A stretch of 64,000 bases of DNA from Paracidovorax wautersii (GTDB lineage Bacteria; Pseudomonadota; Gammaproteobacteria; Burkholderiales; Burkholderiaceae_C): contig NZ_FONX01000022.1 in NCBI RefSeq assembly GCF_900113035.1, forward strand, positions 1 to 64,000. Reading direction: 5' to 3'. The notes under the pieces were generated by a model. It saw only the letters and a program-made list of their open reading frames with translations, ran no database searches and had not been told where the DNA came from. A program made the translations under genes and the position numbers. Shown piece after piece: positions 1 through 9,658 of this stretch (the first letter of the stretch is position 1; each line of letters starts with the position of its first letter).

Positions 1-329
1 GGGGCTGGGCGTGCACGTCAAACGGTTGCTGACGGACAACGGAGCGGCCTTCCGGTCCAAGGAGTTTGCGGCTGCCTGCAAAGCCTTGGGAGTGCAGCAC
101 AAGTTCACCAGGCCATACCGGCCGCAGACCAATGGCAAAGCCGAGCGGTTCATCCAGTCGGCGTTGCGAGAGTGGGCTTACGGCTGGACGTACCAGAACT
201 CAGCCGAGCGGATCACTGCCCTGGCGAGCTGGCAGCACCACTACAACTGGCACAGGCCACACAGCGGCATTGGTCACATCGCTCCGATGTCCAGGCTCAA
301 ATCTGCAAATAACCTCTTGACGGTTCACA
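1..329 (+). mobile_element. Right end of an IS481-family insertion sequence
   Basis: The element ends with TTCACA at 324-329, so its inverted repeat read inward starts TGTGAACCGTCAAGAGG. This is the usual TGTGAA-type tip of IS481 elements. The transposase frame reads through the end without an internal stop. The left end is outside the window. Confidence 0.8.
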
Positions 330-334
330 GCTAG
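2..334 (+). CDS. IS481-family transposase, C-terminal part (5' end outside window)
   Basis: This is the C-terminal half of a DDE integrase-core transposase. Its frame is open to the left edge, so the true start lies outside the window. Visible are the second catalytic Asp in TDNGAAF, then RPYRPQTNGKAERF with the catalytic Glu, then a W-H-YNWHRPHSGIG tail typical of IS481/IS3-like integrase cores. The C-terminus SRLKSANNLLTVHS matches the IS481 group, where the coding frame runs through the terminal inverted repeat. The stop codon TAG (332-334) comes from the CTAG target site rather than from the element. It converges tail-to-tail on the hydrolase gene. The enzyme would cut and paste its own element. 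Family assignment is confident; whether the full copy is intact cannot be seen. Confidence 0.9.
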   Translation, partial: GLGVHVKRLLTDNGAAFRSKEFAAACKALGVQHKFTRPYRPQTNGKAERFIQSALREWAYGWTYQNSAERITALASWQHHYNWHRPHSGIGHIAPMSRLKSANNLLTVHS

Positions 335-335
335 C
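330..335. repeat. IS481 target-site duplication, NCTAGN type
   Basis: GCTAGC directly follows the inverted-repeat tip. IS481 is known to insert at and duplicate NCTAGN. The CTAG supplies the stop codon of the transposase (332-334, plus strand) and, read on the other strand, the TAG stop of the SGNH hydrolase (331-333). The matching copy should lie at the unseen left end. Confidence 0.7.
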
Positions 336-1143
336 GCCCGCTGGCGGGCCGTGCCACCAGGGCCGTGGCGGCCGAGGCAGCCGCTGCGGCCTGCTGCTGC
401 ACGGCAGCCGCCTCAGGGCGGCCAGCCTGCAGGTGCGGTGCGATCACCCCCTGCCACAGGTCGTAGCCGGCTTCGTTCATGTGCAGCCGGTCGGGCCCGT
501 ACAGCTCGGCGCGCGGTTGGCCGTCGGCACCCAGCATGGGCGTGAAGATGTCGATGTAGTCGCTGTTGGGCACGCCGCGCACATAGGCGGCCAGCAGGGC
601 GTTGGCCTCGCGCACCTGCGGCAGCAGCGCGCTGCGCAGCGGGCTGGGCTTGATCGAGACGTAGCTGATGCGCGTGTCCGGCAGCGCGGTGCGCACCGCG
701 GCCACGAAGGCGCGGAAGCTCTCCAGCACCTGGGCCGGGCTGCGGCCTTCGGCCAGGTCGTTGTCGCCCGCATAGACGACCACGTGGCGCGGGCGGTACT
801 GCACCACCAGCCGGCGCGCCAGGCCGTTGCAGTCGGCCATGGTGGAGCCGCCGAAGCCCCGGTTGATGACCACGGGCAGGTCGCGGAAGTCCTGGCGCAG
901 GTCGGTCCACAGGCGGATGGTGGAACTGCCCACGAACAGCACGCCGCCCGGCTCGGGCGCGCGCTCGCGGTCGGCGGCGGCGAAGGCGTCCAGGCTGGAC
1001 TGCCAGCGCGCATAGGCGGGCGGGAGCGCTTCCTGCGCCAGGCCGGCCGGCGCCGCCGGCGCGGCAGCCGCCGCCAGGCCGGCCAGCGCCGCAAGGCTCA
1101 GGGCGACGGCGCAGCGGGCGCAGAAGGGGCGGACGAAGGACAT
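331..1143 (-). CDS. Secreted SGNH/GDSL-family hydrolase
   Basis: This 270-residue protein has a Sec signal peptide (about residues 1-30, FVRPFCARCAVALSLAALAG, ending in an Ala-rich stretch). SGNH blocks follow in order: VGSSTIRLW with the nucleophile Ser, NRGFGGSTM with the Gly block, YAGDNDL with the Asn block, and DRLHMNEAGY with the catalytic Asp-His. Such enzymes hydrolyse esters or acyl groups on lipids or polysaccharides; the substrate here cannot be told. I chose the ATG at 1143 because it opens the signal peptide. The frame extends further upstream without a convincing start. The stop codon lies inside the CTAG target of the neighbouring IS481 end, so the insertion leaves the protein whole. 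Probably monocistronic and periplasmic. Confidence 0.8.
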   Translation of the reverse strand: MSFVRPFCARCAVALSLAALAGLAAAAAPAAPAGLAQEALPPAYARWQSSLDAFAAADRERAPEPGGVLFVGSSTIRLWTDLRQDFRDLPVVINRGFGGSTMADCNGLARRLVVQYRPRHVVVYAGDNDLAEGRSPAQVLESFRAFVAAVRTALPDTRISYVSIKPSPLRSALLPQVREANALLAAYVRGVPNSDYIDIFTPMLGADGQPRAELYGPDRLHMNEAGYDLWQGVIAPHLQAGRPEAAAVQQQAAAAASAATALVARPASGR

Positions 1144-1318
1144 GAGAGGTTTTCCTGGCGGCAGGCGGCGTGGGAGGCAATGCGAGGTGGTGCAAGGCGG
1201 GAAGATTCCCGCGCAGATACACTTTTTACAACTATGCCGACATCGTTGCAAGCGCCCTTCCGCCCCGCTCTGCCCTGCGCTCACCGCTGCGGTGCGCGTG
1301 CGGCCACCCCGGCGCGGA

Positions 1319-2788
<1,470 letters not shown>

Positions 2789-2838
2789 GGAGGGCAATAA
2801 TCCGGTGGTTCGGACACCCGGAACGCCCGGATGCCGCA

Positions 2839-3909
2839 ATGCAGGAGACGCAAATTTTATCGACCCCGCCCGCACCGCCGGCCAAGCGCCCCCCAGCCAA
2901 CGCTCCGCGCGCCCCTCTGGGCCGTGCGCTGGTGTTCGACGCCTGCCATGTGGGCGTGATCCTGCGCGCCGTGCTGTTCGTCGAAGCGGTGCTGGGCGTG
3001 GGCGCCATGTTCGGTGCCATGACGCCGCTGGAATGGCTGGTGCGCCTGTCCCTGCTGACGGGCGGCGCGCTGCCGGCCACGCTGGCCTGGCTGGTCACGG
3101 CCTGCAGCCTCAAGCGGCTGCTGGAGCAGCTGCATGTGGGCCTGCAATACGCGGCGGGCGTGCTGCTGGGCGCGGTCTCGGGGCTCTACGCCTGCGGCAC
3201 GCTGGCGCTGGTGGGCGCGGCGCAGGAGCCGCCCTGGCTGGCCAGCGCGGCCAGCGGCGCGCTGCTCTCGGCCGCGCTGGTGGCGGCGCTGGTGCTGCGC
3301 GCCCGGGGCCGCACGCCGGCGGCCACCGCCGCGCGCCTTTCCGAGCTGCAGTCGCGCATCCGGCCGCACTTTCTCTTCAACACCCTCAACAGCGCCATCG
3401 CCCTGGTGCGGGCCGAACCCGCGAGGGCCGAGACGCTGCTCGAAGACCTGAGCGACCTCTTCCGCCACGCCTTGCTGGACCAGGGCGAGGCCGTGACCCT
3501 GGCCGAGGAGATCGCCCTCGCCCGCCGCTACCTGGACATCGAGCAGGTCCGCTTCGGCGACCGGCTGCAGGTGCACTGGTCGCTGGACGCGCGCGCCGAC
3601 GGCGCCCCGCTGCCCAGCCTGCTGCTGCAGCCGCTGGTGGAGAACGCCGTCAAGCACGGCGTGGAGCCCGATCCGGAAGGCGGCAGCATCCACATCCGCA
3701 CCGAGCTGCGCGGCAGCCGGGTGCTGGTGGTCATCACCAACAGCCTGCCCGCGGCCAGCCCGGTGCCGGCCCCGCGCGGCCACGGCATCGCGCTGGCCAA
3801 CGTGCGCGACCGCCTCCGGCTGCTGCACGACGTGCAGTGCGATTTCAGCGCCGGCCCGCACAATGGGGGCCATTACCAGGTGCGCATCAGCCTGCCGCCG
3901 CACGGCTGA
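2839..3909 (+). CDS. algZ: LytS/AlgZ-family sensor histidine kinase
   Basis: This 356-residue inner-membrane kinase has four to five hydrophobic segments between about residues 30 and 155, then a His_kinase (PF06580) domain. The phospho-acceptor box is [10 protein letters not shown] near residue 176, followed by the helix [19 protein letters not shown] and the ATP-binding N-box [13 protein letters not shown] near 263-275. The layout is that of AlgZ/FimS, which partners the LytTR regulator AlgR. The partner gene starts 72 nt downstream, so the two are surely co-transcribed. The stimulus is unknown. The start ATG at 2839 lies 50 nt from the divergent argH start. Calling it algZ rests on family and on the argH-algZ-algR order; its target regulon is not implied. 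Confidence 0.85.
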   Translation: MQETQILSTPPAPPAKRPPANAPRAPLGRALVFDACHVGVILRAVLFVEAVLGVGAMFGAMTPLEWLVRLSLLTGGALPATLAWLVTACSLKRLLEQLHVGLQYAAGVLLGAVSGLYACGTLALVGAAQEPPWLASAASGALLSAALVAALVLRARGRTPAATAARLSELQSRIRPHFLFNTLNSAIALVRAEPARAETLLEDLSDLFRHALLDQGEAVTLAEEIALARRYLDIEQVRFGDRLQVHWSLDARADGAPLPSLLLQPLVENAVKHGVEPDPEGGSIHIRTELRGSRVLVVITNSLPAASPVPAPRGHGIALANVRDRLRLLHDVQCDFSAGPHNGGHYQVRISLPPHG

Positions 3910-3980
3910 GACCGAGAGCCCGCAATAAGAAAGACGCCACGACCGGCACCCCTGCGCCATTGCCCGACGGACCGACGCCC

Positions 3981-4736
3981 ATGCCCTCCTCCCTGCACAT
4001 CCTCATCGTCGATGACGAAGCCCTGGCCCGCAGCCGCCTGCGCACCCTGCTGGGCGACTGCGAGGAGCGCCACGCGATCTCGGAGGCCGCGCATGCCGCC
4101 GAGGCGCTGGCCCTGGTGCGATCCAGCGCCGAGGCCCGGCCGGTGGATGCGGTGCTGCTGGACATCCGCATGCCCGGGCAGGACGGCCTGAGCCTGGCCC
4201 ACAGCCTGCGCATGAGCCCGCAGCCGCCGGCCATCGTGTTCGTGACCGCCCATGCCGACCACGCGGTCAGCGCCTTCGAGCTGGACGCGGTGGACTATCT
4301 GACCAAGCCGGTGCGCCTGGAGCGGCTGCAGCAGGCGCTGGCCAAGGTGCAGCGCCAGGCCCGCCAGGGCAGCGCGACGGCTGCGCAGCCGCCCAGCGGG
4401 CAGGCCCTGGTGATCCAGGACCGAGGCCGCACCGAGCGGGTGCCGCTGGCCGATGTGCTCTATCTGAAGTCGGAACAGAAATACGTGACCGTGCGCACGG
4501 GCAGCCGCAGCTACATCCTCGATGCCTCGCTCGCCGAGCTGGAGGCGCGCTATCCGGATCAATTCCTGCGCGTGCACCGCAGCACCCTGGTCGCCCGCCG
4601 CGCCATGCGCGCACTGGAAAAGCACTACGACGCGGAGGAAGGCGAAGGCTGGGCGCTGCGCCTGCACGGGCTGGCCGAGCTGGTGGCCGTCTCTCGCCGG
4701 CAGGTGGCTGCCGTGCGCGAGGTGCTGGCGGGCTGA
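3981..4736 (+). CDS. algR: LytTR-family response regulator, AlgR type
   Basis: A 251-residue two-domain regulator. The receiver domain (about 1-120) has the acidic pocket VDDE at 10-13, the phospho-acceptor Asp61 in LLDIRMPG, and the conserved Lys in YLTKPV near 112. A linker leads to a LytTR DNA-binding domain (about 145-245) with the characteristic LYLKSEQKYVTVRT and FLRVHRSTLV segments. It should be phosphorylated by the upstream kinase and bind direct repeats at its target promoters. In Pseudomonas this pair is followed by hemC; here the next gene is a convergent ZIP transporter, so hemC must lie elsewhere. The start ATG at 3981 precedes the receiver fold directly. Confidence 0.88.
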   Translation: MPSSLHILIVDDEALARSRLRTLLGDCEERHAISEAAHAAEALALVRSSAEARPVDAVLLDIRMPGQDGLSLAHSLRMSPQPPAIVFVTAHADHAVSAFELDAVDYLTKPVRLERLQQALAKVQRQARQGSATAAQPPSGQALVIQDRGRTERVPLADVLYLKSEQKYVTVRTGSRSYILDASLAELEARYPDQFLRVHRSTLVARRAMRALEKHYDAEEGEGWALRLHGLAELVAVSRRQVAAVREVLAG

Positions 4737-4780
4737 GGTCGCCCCCGGCACTGGGCAGAATCCGAACGTTTTAGGCCACC

Positions 4781-4822
4781 AGCGCCCATCACACCTGGGC
4801 TATCAGCTATGTTTTCAATAGC
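4781..4822. repeat. Two-hairpin palindromic repeat, copy A (intergenic)
   Basis: Hairpin 2 is GCTATGTTTTCAATAGC at 4806-4822: perfect 5-bp arms around a 7-nt loop. It is preceded by a bulged hairpin 1, AGCGCCCA/TGGGCT, at 4781-4801. This copy lies between the convergent algR and ZIP genes, where it might also act as a transcript 3' structure. It lacks a T-run. Confidence 0.7.
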
Positions 4823-4873
4823 AGACCGGCAGGTGGCACGGAGCCGCCCGCCGGCCTGCCGCGGCGCTCAAGC

Positions 4874-5662
4874 TCAGTGCGCGTGCGCGATGCCGCTCAC
4901 CACCGTCACCACCACCACGCCGGCCACCAGCCAGGCGATCTGGGCCAGCGTCTGGCGGGCGCCGGTCTGCTTCTGCAGCTGCGGGATCAGGTCGGCCAGC
5001 GCCACATAGACGAAGCTGCTGGAGGCGATGACCAGGAAGTACGGCAGCCAGTCCTCGAAGCGGCCCACCAGGTAGTAGCCCAGCACCCCGCCCAGGCTGG
5101 TGACCGCGCCGGCCAGCGACACCTTCACCAGCGCGGCGCGGCGGTTGGCGCTGCTCTGGCGCAGCACCACCAGGTCGCCCATGTGGTGGGGCACCTCGTG
5201 CACCAGCACCGACAGGGCCGCGACCAGCCCCAGCCGCAGGTCGGCCATGAAGGCCGACGCGATCAGGATGCCGTCGCCGAAGCAATGCAGGCTGTCGCCC
5301 GTCAGCACCGCCCAGCCGCCCGCGCGCTTTTCCCCGGCGTGGGCGTGGCCATGGCTGTGGCCGTGTCCATGGCCGTGCTCGTGCCCGTGGTGCCAGAGCT
5401 CGGCCTTGTCCAGCAGGAAGAAGAACACCAGCCCCACCAGCAGCGTGGCGAAGAGATCGTGAGCGCCCGCTTCGCTCTCGAACGCCTCGGGCAGCAGGTG
5501 CATGAAGGCGGTGGCCAGCAGAGCGCCGGCCGCCAGGCTCAGCAGATGCTGCGGCCCCACGCGGCCGTTCGTGCCCATGCCGGCCCGCATGAGCCAGGCT
5601 GCCACCCACACGCTGCCGATGCCTGCGGCCAGCGTGGCCAAAATGATTGCTATTAATGTCAT
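4874..5662 (-). CDS. ZIP-family divalent metal transporter
   Basis: A 262-residue inner-membrane protein with about eight hydrophobic segments. A strongly histidine-rich cytoplasmic loop (about residues 90-112, alternating His-Gly-His-Glu) and the membrane metal site VHEVPHHMGD near 155 place it in the ZIP (ZupT/GufA-like) family, which imports zinc or related divalent ions. The ATG at 5662 fits the first membrane helix MTLIAIILATLAAG. That ATG and its codons lie inside a copy of the dispersed GCTAT-N7-ATAGC repeat (5649-5665), so the repeat supplies the translation start. It converges on algR. No Zur box was recognised. Metal specificity is inferred only from family. Confidence 0.9.
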   Translation of the reverse strand: MTLIAIILATLAAGIGSVWVAAWLMRAGMGTNGRVGPQHLLSLAAGALLATAFMHLLPEAFESEAGAHDLFATLLVGLVFFFLLDKAELWHHGHEHGHGHGHSHGHAHAGEKRAGGWAVLTGDSLHCFGDGILIASAFMADLRLGLVAALSVLVHEVPHHMGDLVVLRQSSANRRAALVKVSLAGAVTSLGGVLGYYLVGRFEDWLPYFLVIASSSFVYVALADLIPQLQKQTGARQTLAQIAWLVAGVVVVTVVSGIAHAH

Positions 5663-5692
5663 AGCTGCCAGTTCTTTCTCTATAAGCCTTGA
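5649..5692. repeat. Two-hairpin palindromic repeat, copy B, spanning a start codon
   Basis: Hairpin 2 is GCTATTAATGTCATAGC at 5649-5665, with perfect arms. On the minus strand it contains the ATG (5662-5660) of the ZIP transporter gene. Hairpin 1, up to about 5692, is degenerate. The repeat therefore forms the translation-initiation region and encodes the first residues of the transporter. Confidence 0.65.
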
Positions 5693-5731
5693 AGGCCGAT
5701 ATCAATGCCAAAAGCGCCCTCTTGCAGGCGC

Positions 5732-5754
5732 AAAAAAAGCCCCGAAGGGCTTCG
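5732..5754 (-). terminator. Intrinsic terminator of the dienelactone hydrolase gene
   Basis: Read on the minus strand, GAAGCCC and GGGCTT form a tight stem around a TTCG-type tetraloop followed by seven T residues. It lies 28 nt past the stop codon of the hydrolase gene. Confidence 0.85.
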
Positions 5755-5781
5755 TGCGGCGCCAGGCTGGGGGCCGGAGCG

Positions 5782-6690
5782 TCAGGCCACGCCGTGGGTC
5801 TTGAACCAGGCGAGCATGCGCTTCCAGCCGTCCTCGGCCGCGTCCTTGCGATAGCTGGGACGGTAGTCGGCATGGAAGGCATGGGGAGCCTCGCGGTACA
5901 CCACGAACTCCGAAGCCTTCGCCGCCGCGGAACCGTCCCGCAGTGCGTTTTGCATCTTAGCAATCGTGTCAAGAGGGATGCCGCTGTCCTGCCCGCCATA
6001 GAGGCCCAGCACCGGCGCCTTGAGGCTGGAGGCGACATCCACCGGGTGCCGCGGCGTGAGCGCGCCCGACTGCCCCACCAGCCGCCCGTACCACGCCACG
6101 CCGGCCTTGACCGGGCCCTGCGCGGCATACAGCCAGACGATGCGCCCGCCCCAGCAGAAGCCGGTGATCGCCACCTTCTTCAGGTTGCCGCCGTGGCGGC
6201 CGGCCCATTGCACGGTGGCGTCCAGGTCGGCCATCACCTGCGCGTCGGGCACCTTGGAGACCAGCTCGCTCTGCAGCTTGGCGATCTCGGTGTACTTCGA
6301 CGGATCGCCCTGGCGGGCATAGAGCTCCGGCGCGATGGCCAGGTAGCCCGCACGGGCCAGGCGCCGGCAGGTGTCGGCGATGTATTCATGCACGCCGAAG
6401 ATCTCCTGGATCACCAGCACCACCGGCAGGTTGTGCCGGCCGGCGGGCGCGGCGCGGTAGGCCGGCACCTTGAAGCCGTCCACCTCGATCTCGACCTTGC
6501 CCGCCTCCAGCCCGTCGGCCGGCGTCTGGATGGCCGTCTGCGCCATCACCGGCATGGCCGCCGCCGCATAGCCCACGCCGAAGCCCGCCCCCAGCGCCAC
6601 GCGCAGCGCGGTGCGCCGGCTGGCGCCGGCCTCGGTGGACTGGCCGGGCAAAAGCGCGTCGAAATCCTTCTTCAGATCGTCCTGCTGCAT
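5782..6690 (-). CDS. Exported dienelactone hydrolase family protein
   Basis: A 302-residue alpha/beta hydrolase. An N-terminal region with SRRTALRVALGAGFGVG ending near AMPVMAQ (about residues 22-50) looks like a twin-arginine export signal. The catalytic triad of the dienelactone hydrolase family is visible: nucleophile Cys in GFCWGG (about 178), Asp in GGQDSG (about 233), and His in HAFHAD (about 270). The early IQEIFGVHEYIADTCRRLA segment is also typical. The founding enzyme opens dienelactone in chlorocatechol breakdown, but many relatives, especially exported ones, have unknown esters as substrates. ATG 6690 gives the complete export signal. It diverges from the NAD-binding oxidoreductase and ends in its own terminator. 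Confidence 0.87.
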   Translation of the reverse strand: MQQDDLKKDFDALLPGQSTEAGASRRTALRVALGAGFGVGYAAAAMPVMAQTAIQTPADGLEAGKVEIEVDGFKVPAYRAAPAGRHNLPVVLVIQEIFGVHEYIADTCRRLARAGYLAIAPELYARQGDPSKYTEIAKLQSELVSKVPDAQVMADLDATVQWAGRHGGNLKKVAITGFCWGGRIVWLYAAQGPVKAGVAWYGRLVGQSGALTPRHPVDVASSLKAPVLGLYGGQDSGIPLDTIAKMQNALRDGSAAAKASEFVVYREAPHAFHADYRPSYRKDAAEDGWKRMLAWFKTHGVA

Positions 6691-6998
6691 GAGATCGCTC
6701 CTGGTGCTGTGTCGGTGGATGGCCGCTGCCTGCGGGCTGGGCAATGCCGCAGGCGCCATGCCATGGAAGGGGAACGGGGCCTTGCGCCCCCGAGGCTGAA
6801 CGGGCGTCGCGCCCGCGCTGCAGTCTAGGGCTTGCCGCTCGACCGCGCTTGCCGGACAAAACCCCCTTTGTTTCGGCCTGCGCCTACTTTCCGCCCCGCA
6901 GATGCCGATTAACCTCAAAGGCGCTTGCAGCGGCCGGCCGTGCCCGTCGGGCCCGCCGCCCCGGCAAGGCGCTCGTCCAGGAAAGGCAAAGGCCCCGC
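6691..6998. other. 308-nt divergent intergenic region
   Basis: This holds the divergent promoters of the dienelactone hydrolase and NAD-binding oxidoreductase genes. I see no convincing open frame, RNA gene or well-defined sigma-70 boxes. A purine-rich ribosome-binding site, GGAAAGG, lies at about 6979-6986 ahead of the plus-strand gene. Confidence 0.5.
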
Positions 6999-7916
6999 AT
7001 GTTGAACATTCTTCTCACCGGCTCGACCGGCTTCGTCGGCCGCCATGTGGCACGCCGGCTGCGCGACGACGGCCACCGCGTGGTGGCGGGCCTTTCGCCC
7101 CAGCGCCATGCCATCGGGGCCGACCAGTGCGCCATGGACTTCGCCCAGGACCTCTCCCCCGGCGACTGGCTGCCGCGCCTCAAGGGCATCGATGCCGTGG
7201 TCAACGCCGTGGGCGTGCTGCGCGACAGCCCGCGCCGGCCCATCGACGCGCTGCACCGCGACGCGCCCCGCGCCCTCTTCGACGCCTGCCTGCAGGCCGG
7301 CGTGCGCCGGGTGGTGCAGATCTCCGCACTGGGCGTGGCCGGCAGCGACACGCGCTACGCCCGCACCAAGCGCGCCGCCGACGAGCATCTGCTGGCCCTG
7401 TCCACCCGCATGCCGCCGGCCGGCGGCACGGCGCTGTCGGCCTGCGTGGTGCGGCCCAGCGTGGTGTTCGGCCGGGGCGGCGCCAGCAGCGCCCTCTTCA
7501 TGAATCTGGCCCGCCTGCCGGTGGTGCTGCTGCCACGGCCGGTGCTCAAGGCCCGCGTGCAGCCCGTGGCCGTGCAGGACCTGGCCGATGCCGTGGCCGC
7601 CCTGCTGGGCCGCGAGGCCGACCGCCAGGGCGTGATCGAATGCGCCGGCCCCGAATCGCTGCCCATGGGCGACCTCATCGCCAGCCTGCGCGCCCAGAGC
7701 GGCCGCGGCCCCGCCCACGTGCTGCCGCTGCCCGAACCGCTGACGCGCCTGAGCGCCCTGCTGGGCGACCTGGTGCCGTCATCGCCCTGGTGCAGCGAAA
7801 GCCTGGCCATGCTGGGCAGCGACAACACGGCCGATGCCGCCACGCTGCATGCGCTGCTGGGCCGCCCCGGCGTGCATTACCGCGATCTGGTCGCGCGGGC
7901 CTGGAACAACGCCTGA
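6999..7916 (+). CDS. NAD(P)-binding SDR-type oxidoreductase (NDUFA9-like)
   Basis: A 305-residue atypical or extended short-chain dehydrogenase. The N-terminal Rossmann motif is LLTGSTGFVGRHVARRL (residues about 5-21, GxxGxxG). It is followed by VNAVGVLRDS and by VVRPSVVFGRGG, all typical of the NDUFA9/NmrA-like branch that binds NAD(P)H and often lacks the catalytic Tyr-Lys pair. The likely role is a cofactor-binding oxidoreductase or epimerase; its substrate cannot be predicted. It is probably cytoplasmic with no signal peptide. The ATG at 6999 has a GGAAAGG site at good spacing. It is convergent with the racemase gene, 43 nt away. Confidence 0.8.
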   Translation: MLNILLTGSTGFVGRHVARRLRDDGHRVVAGLSPQRHAIGADQCAMDFAQDLSPGDWLPRLKGIDAVVNAVGVLRDSPRRPIDALHRDAPRALFDACLQAGVRRVVQISALGVAGSDTRYARTKRAADEHLLALSTRMPPAGGTALSACVVRPSVVFGRGGASSALFMNLARLPVVLLPRPVLKARVQPVAVQDLADAVAALLGREADRQGVIECAGPESLPMGDLIASLRAQSGRGPAHVLPLPEPLTRLSALLGDLVPSSPWCSESLAMLGSDNTADAATLHALLGRPGVHYRDLVARAWNNA

Positions 7917-7959
7917 GGCACGAGCCAGGCACGGCCACCCGGACCGGGCCTGCAGCCCG

Positions 7960-8742
7960 TCAAGCCTGGGGGCGATAGGCCCGGTACGCCTCGCGCGCCA
8001 GCGCATCGGCCAGCACCTGGGCCGCATCCAGCAGCGGCGCGCCGGCGGCCGCCTCGTCGAGCGCCAGCGGGATTTCCGTGCAGCCCATCACGATCACATC
8101 GGCATCGGCTGCATCGCGCAGCGCCTGCGCCACCTCGCCGAAGCACCGGCGCGCCAGCGCCATGTCGCCCGCCTTCACACCGTCGTAGATGCCCTGCATG
8201 AGCCGCTCCCGGCCGGCCGCATCCGGCTCCCGGCAGTCGATGCCGGCCTGCTCCAGCGCCAGCCGGTAGAGGCCGCTGCGGTAGGTGCCCTGGGTCGCCA
8301 GCAGGCCCACGCGCCGCCGGCCCTGGGGGCGCAGCAGCGCCGCCACCTCGCGCGGCATGTGCAGCACGGTGAGTTGCGGAAACCGCTCCTGCAGCAGGCC
8401 ATGCCAGGCGTGGGCGGTGTTGCAGGCCATGGCCACGGCCTGCACGCCCAGCGCGGCCAGGCGGCCCGTGGCCTGCAGCAGGGCATCGCCCGGCTGGTAC
8501 GCGCCGGGGCGGGGATCATCCAGCGCCGCCGTGCGGTCGGGCACCGGCAGCTGGGCCAGCCAGTGTTCCGGATAGGCCTGGTCGCAGACGGCCATGCCCA
8601 GCGCCTGCATGCGCGCCCTGCAGGCTTCGACGAAGAGGCGCACGAAGTCGGCGCCGGCCGCGGGCCCCATGCCGCCCAGGATGCCGACCATGCGCGGCCG
8701 GGCCTGCAGCGCAGCGTGCGGCAGCGCAGCCGCGGGCGTCAT
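7960..8742 (-). CDS. Aspartate/glutamate racemase family protein
   Basis: A 260-residue PLP-independent amino-acid racemase. The two catalytic cysteines are seen in AMACNTAHAWH (about residue 105) and VMGCTEIPL (about 220), and the N-terminus GILGGMGPAAGADF is diagnostic of the Asp/Glu racemase (RacD/YgeA) fold. It interconverts L- and D-aspartate or -glutamate, or a related acid. Its ATG overlaps the stop codon of the upstream binding-protein gene by 4 nt (ATGA at 8739-8742), so the two are translationally coupled. Together with the divergent D-amino-acid dehydrogenase this suggests a pathway that takes up an acidic amino acid and interconverts or oxidises its enantiomers. Exact substrate uncertain. 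Confidence 0.9.
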   Translation of the reverse strand: MTPAAALPHAALQARPRMVGILGGMGPAAGADFVRLFVEACRARMQALGMAVCDQAYPEHWLAQLPVPDRTAALDDPRPGAYQPGDALLQATGRLAALGVQAVAMACNTAHAWHGLLQERFPQLTVLHMPREVAALLRPQGRRRVGLLATQGTYRSGLYRLALEQAGIDCREPDAAGRERLMQGIYDGVKAGDMALARRCFGEVAQALRDAADADVIVMGCTEIPLALDEAAAGAPLLDAAQVLADALAREAYRAYRPQA

Positions 8743-9626
8743 ACGGCCGGCTTGTCGCTCTGCGCCGTGAGGTTGTCGCGCAGTTCCTTGGACATCGGCA
8801 GGCCCAGCGACTGGCCCTTGGGGGCGATGGGCGAGAGGAACCACTTGTTGTAGAGCTTCTCGAACGCGCCGGACTTCATCATGTCGCCGATCACGCCGTT
8901 GACCAGCGCCTGGAACTGCGGGTCGTCCTTGCGCATCATGCAGCCGTAGGGCTCGACCTGCAGCGCATCGCCCACCACGTCCCATTCGGCCGGGTTGGCC
9001 GCATTGGCCTTCAGGCCGAAGAGCAGGATGTCGTCCATGGCGAAGGCCTGGGCGCGGCCCGAGTCCACCAGCAGCATGGAGTCGTTGTGGTCCTTGCCCA
9101 GCACCAGGTCCATGTCGAGGTTGTTGTCGCGGTTGTACTTGCGGATCACCTGCGCGTTCGTGGTGCCGGTGGTGCTGGCCACGGTCTTCTTCGCCAGGTC
9201 GGCGTAGTTCTTGATGCCCGAGGCCTTCTTCACCAGCAGGCGCGTGCCGGTATAGAAATAGTTGATGGCGAACTGCACGTCCTTGCCGCGCGCGCTGTTG
9301 TTGGTGGTGGAGCCGCATTCCAGGTCCACCGTGCCGTTGGTCACCAACGGAATGCGGTTCTGCGAGGTGACGGCCTGCAGCTCGACCTTGATGTCGGGCC
9401 GGTTCAGCTTCTTCTTCACCGCGTCCACCACCGCGTTGGAGATGTCCACCGCGAACCCGATGGGCTCGCCGGCGCCGGCCAGGTAGCTGAAGGGCACCGA
9501 CGATTCGCGGTAGGCCAGCGTGATCTTTCCGCTGTCCGCGATCTTCTTCAGGGTGTCGGCCTGCGCGGCGGCGCCGGCCAGCAGGCCGCAAGCCAGCAGC
9601 GCGGCGGAGCAGAGGGTGGTCTTCAT
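8739..9626 (-). CDS. gltI: Glutamate/aspartate-type ABC transporter substrate-binding protein
   Basis: A 295-residue periplasmic binding protein with a clear Sec signal (residues 1-23, KTTLCSAALLACGLLAG then AAAQA before DTLKK). The solute-binding family 3 fold shows AYRESSVPFSYL, PIGFAVDISNAVV and the GltI-group hallmark DLECGSTTNNSARG. The expected ligand is glutamate or aspartate. No permease or ATPase gene is adjacent, so it must share membrane components encoded elsewhere. It is the first gene of a two-gene operon with the racemase. Its promoter is the left half of a mirror-image control region, and its 98-nt untranslated leader carries a 30-nt pentanucleotide repeat. The gene symbol reflects family only. 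Confidence 0.85.
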   Translation of the reverse strand: MKTTLCSAALLACGLLAGAAAQADTLKKIADSGKITLAYRESSVPFSYLAGAGEPIGFAVDISNAVVDAVKKKLNRPDIKVELQAVTSQNRIPLVTNGTVDLECGSTTNNSARGKDVQFAINYFYTGTRLLVKKASGIKNYADLAKKTVASTTGTTNAQVIRKYNRDNNLDMDLVLGKDHNDSMLLVDSGRAQAFAMDDILLFGLKANAANPAEWDVVGDALQVEPYGCMMRKDDPQFQALVNGVIGDMMKSGAFEKLYNKWFLSPIAPKGQSLGLPMSKELRDNLTAQSDKPAV

Positions 9627-9658
9627 GGGTGGTTCCTTGTCGAAGGGGGTGAGCGGGT

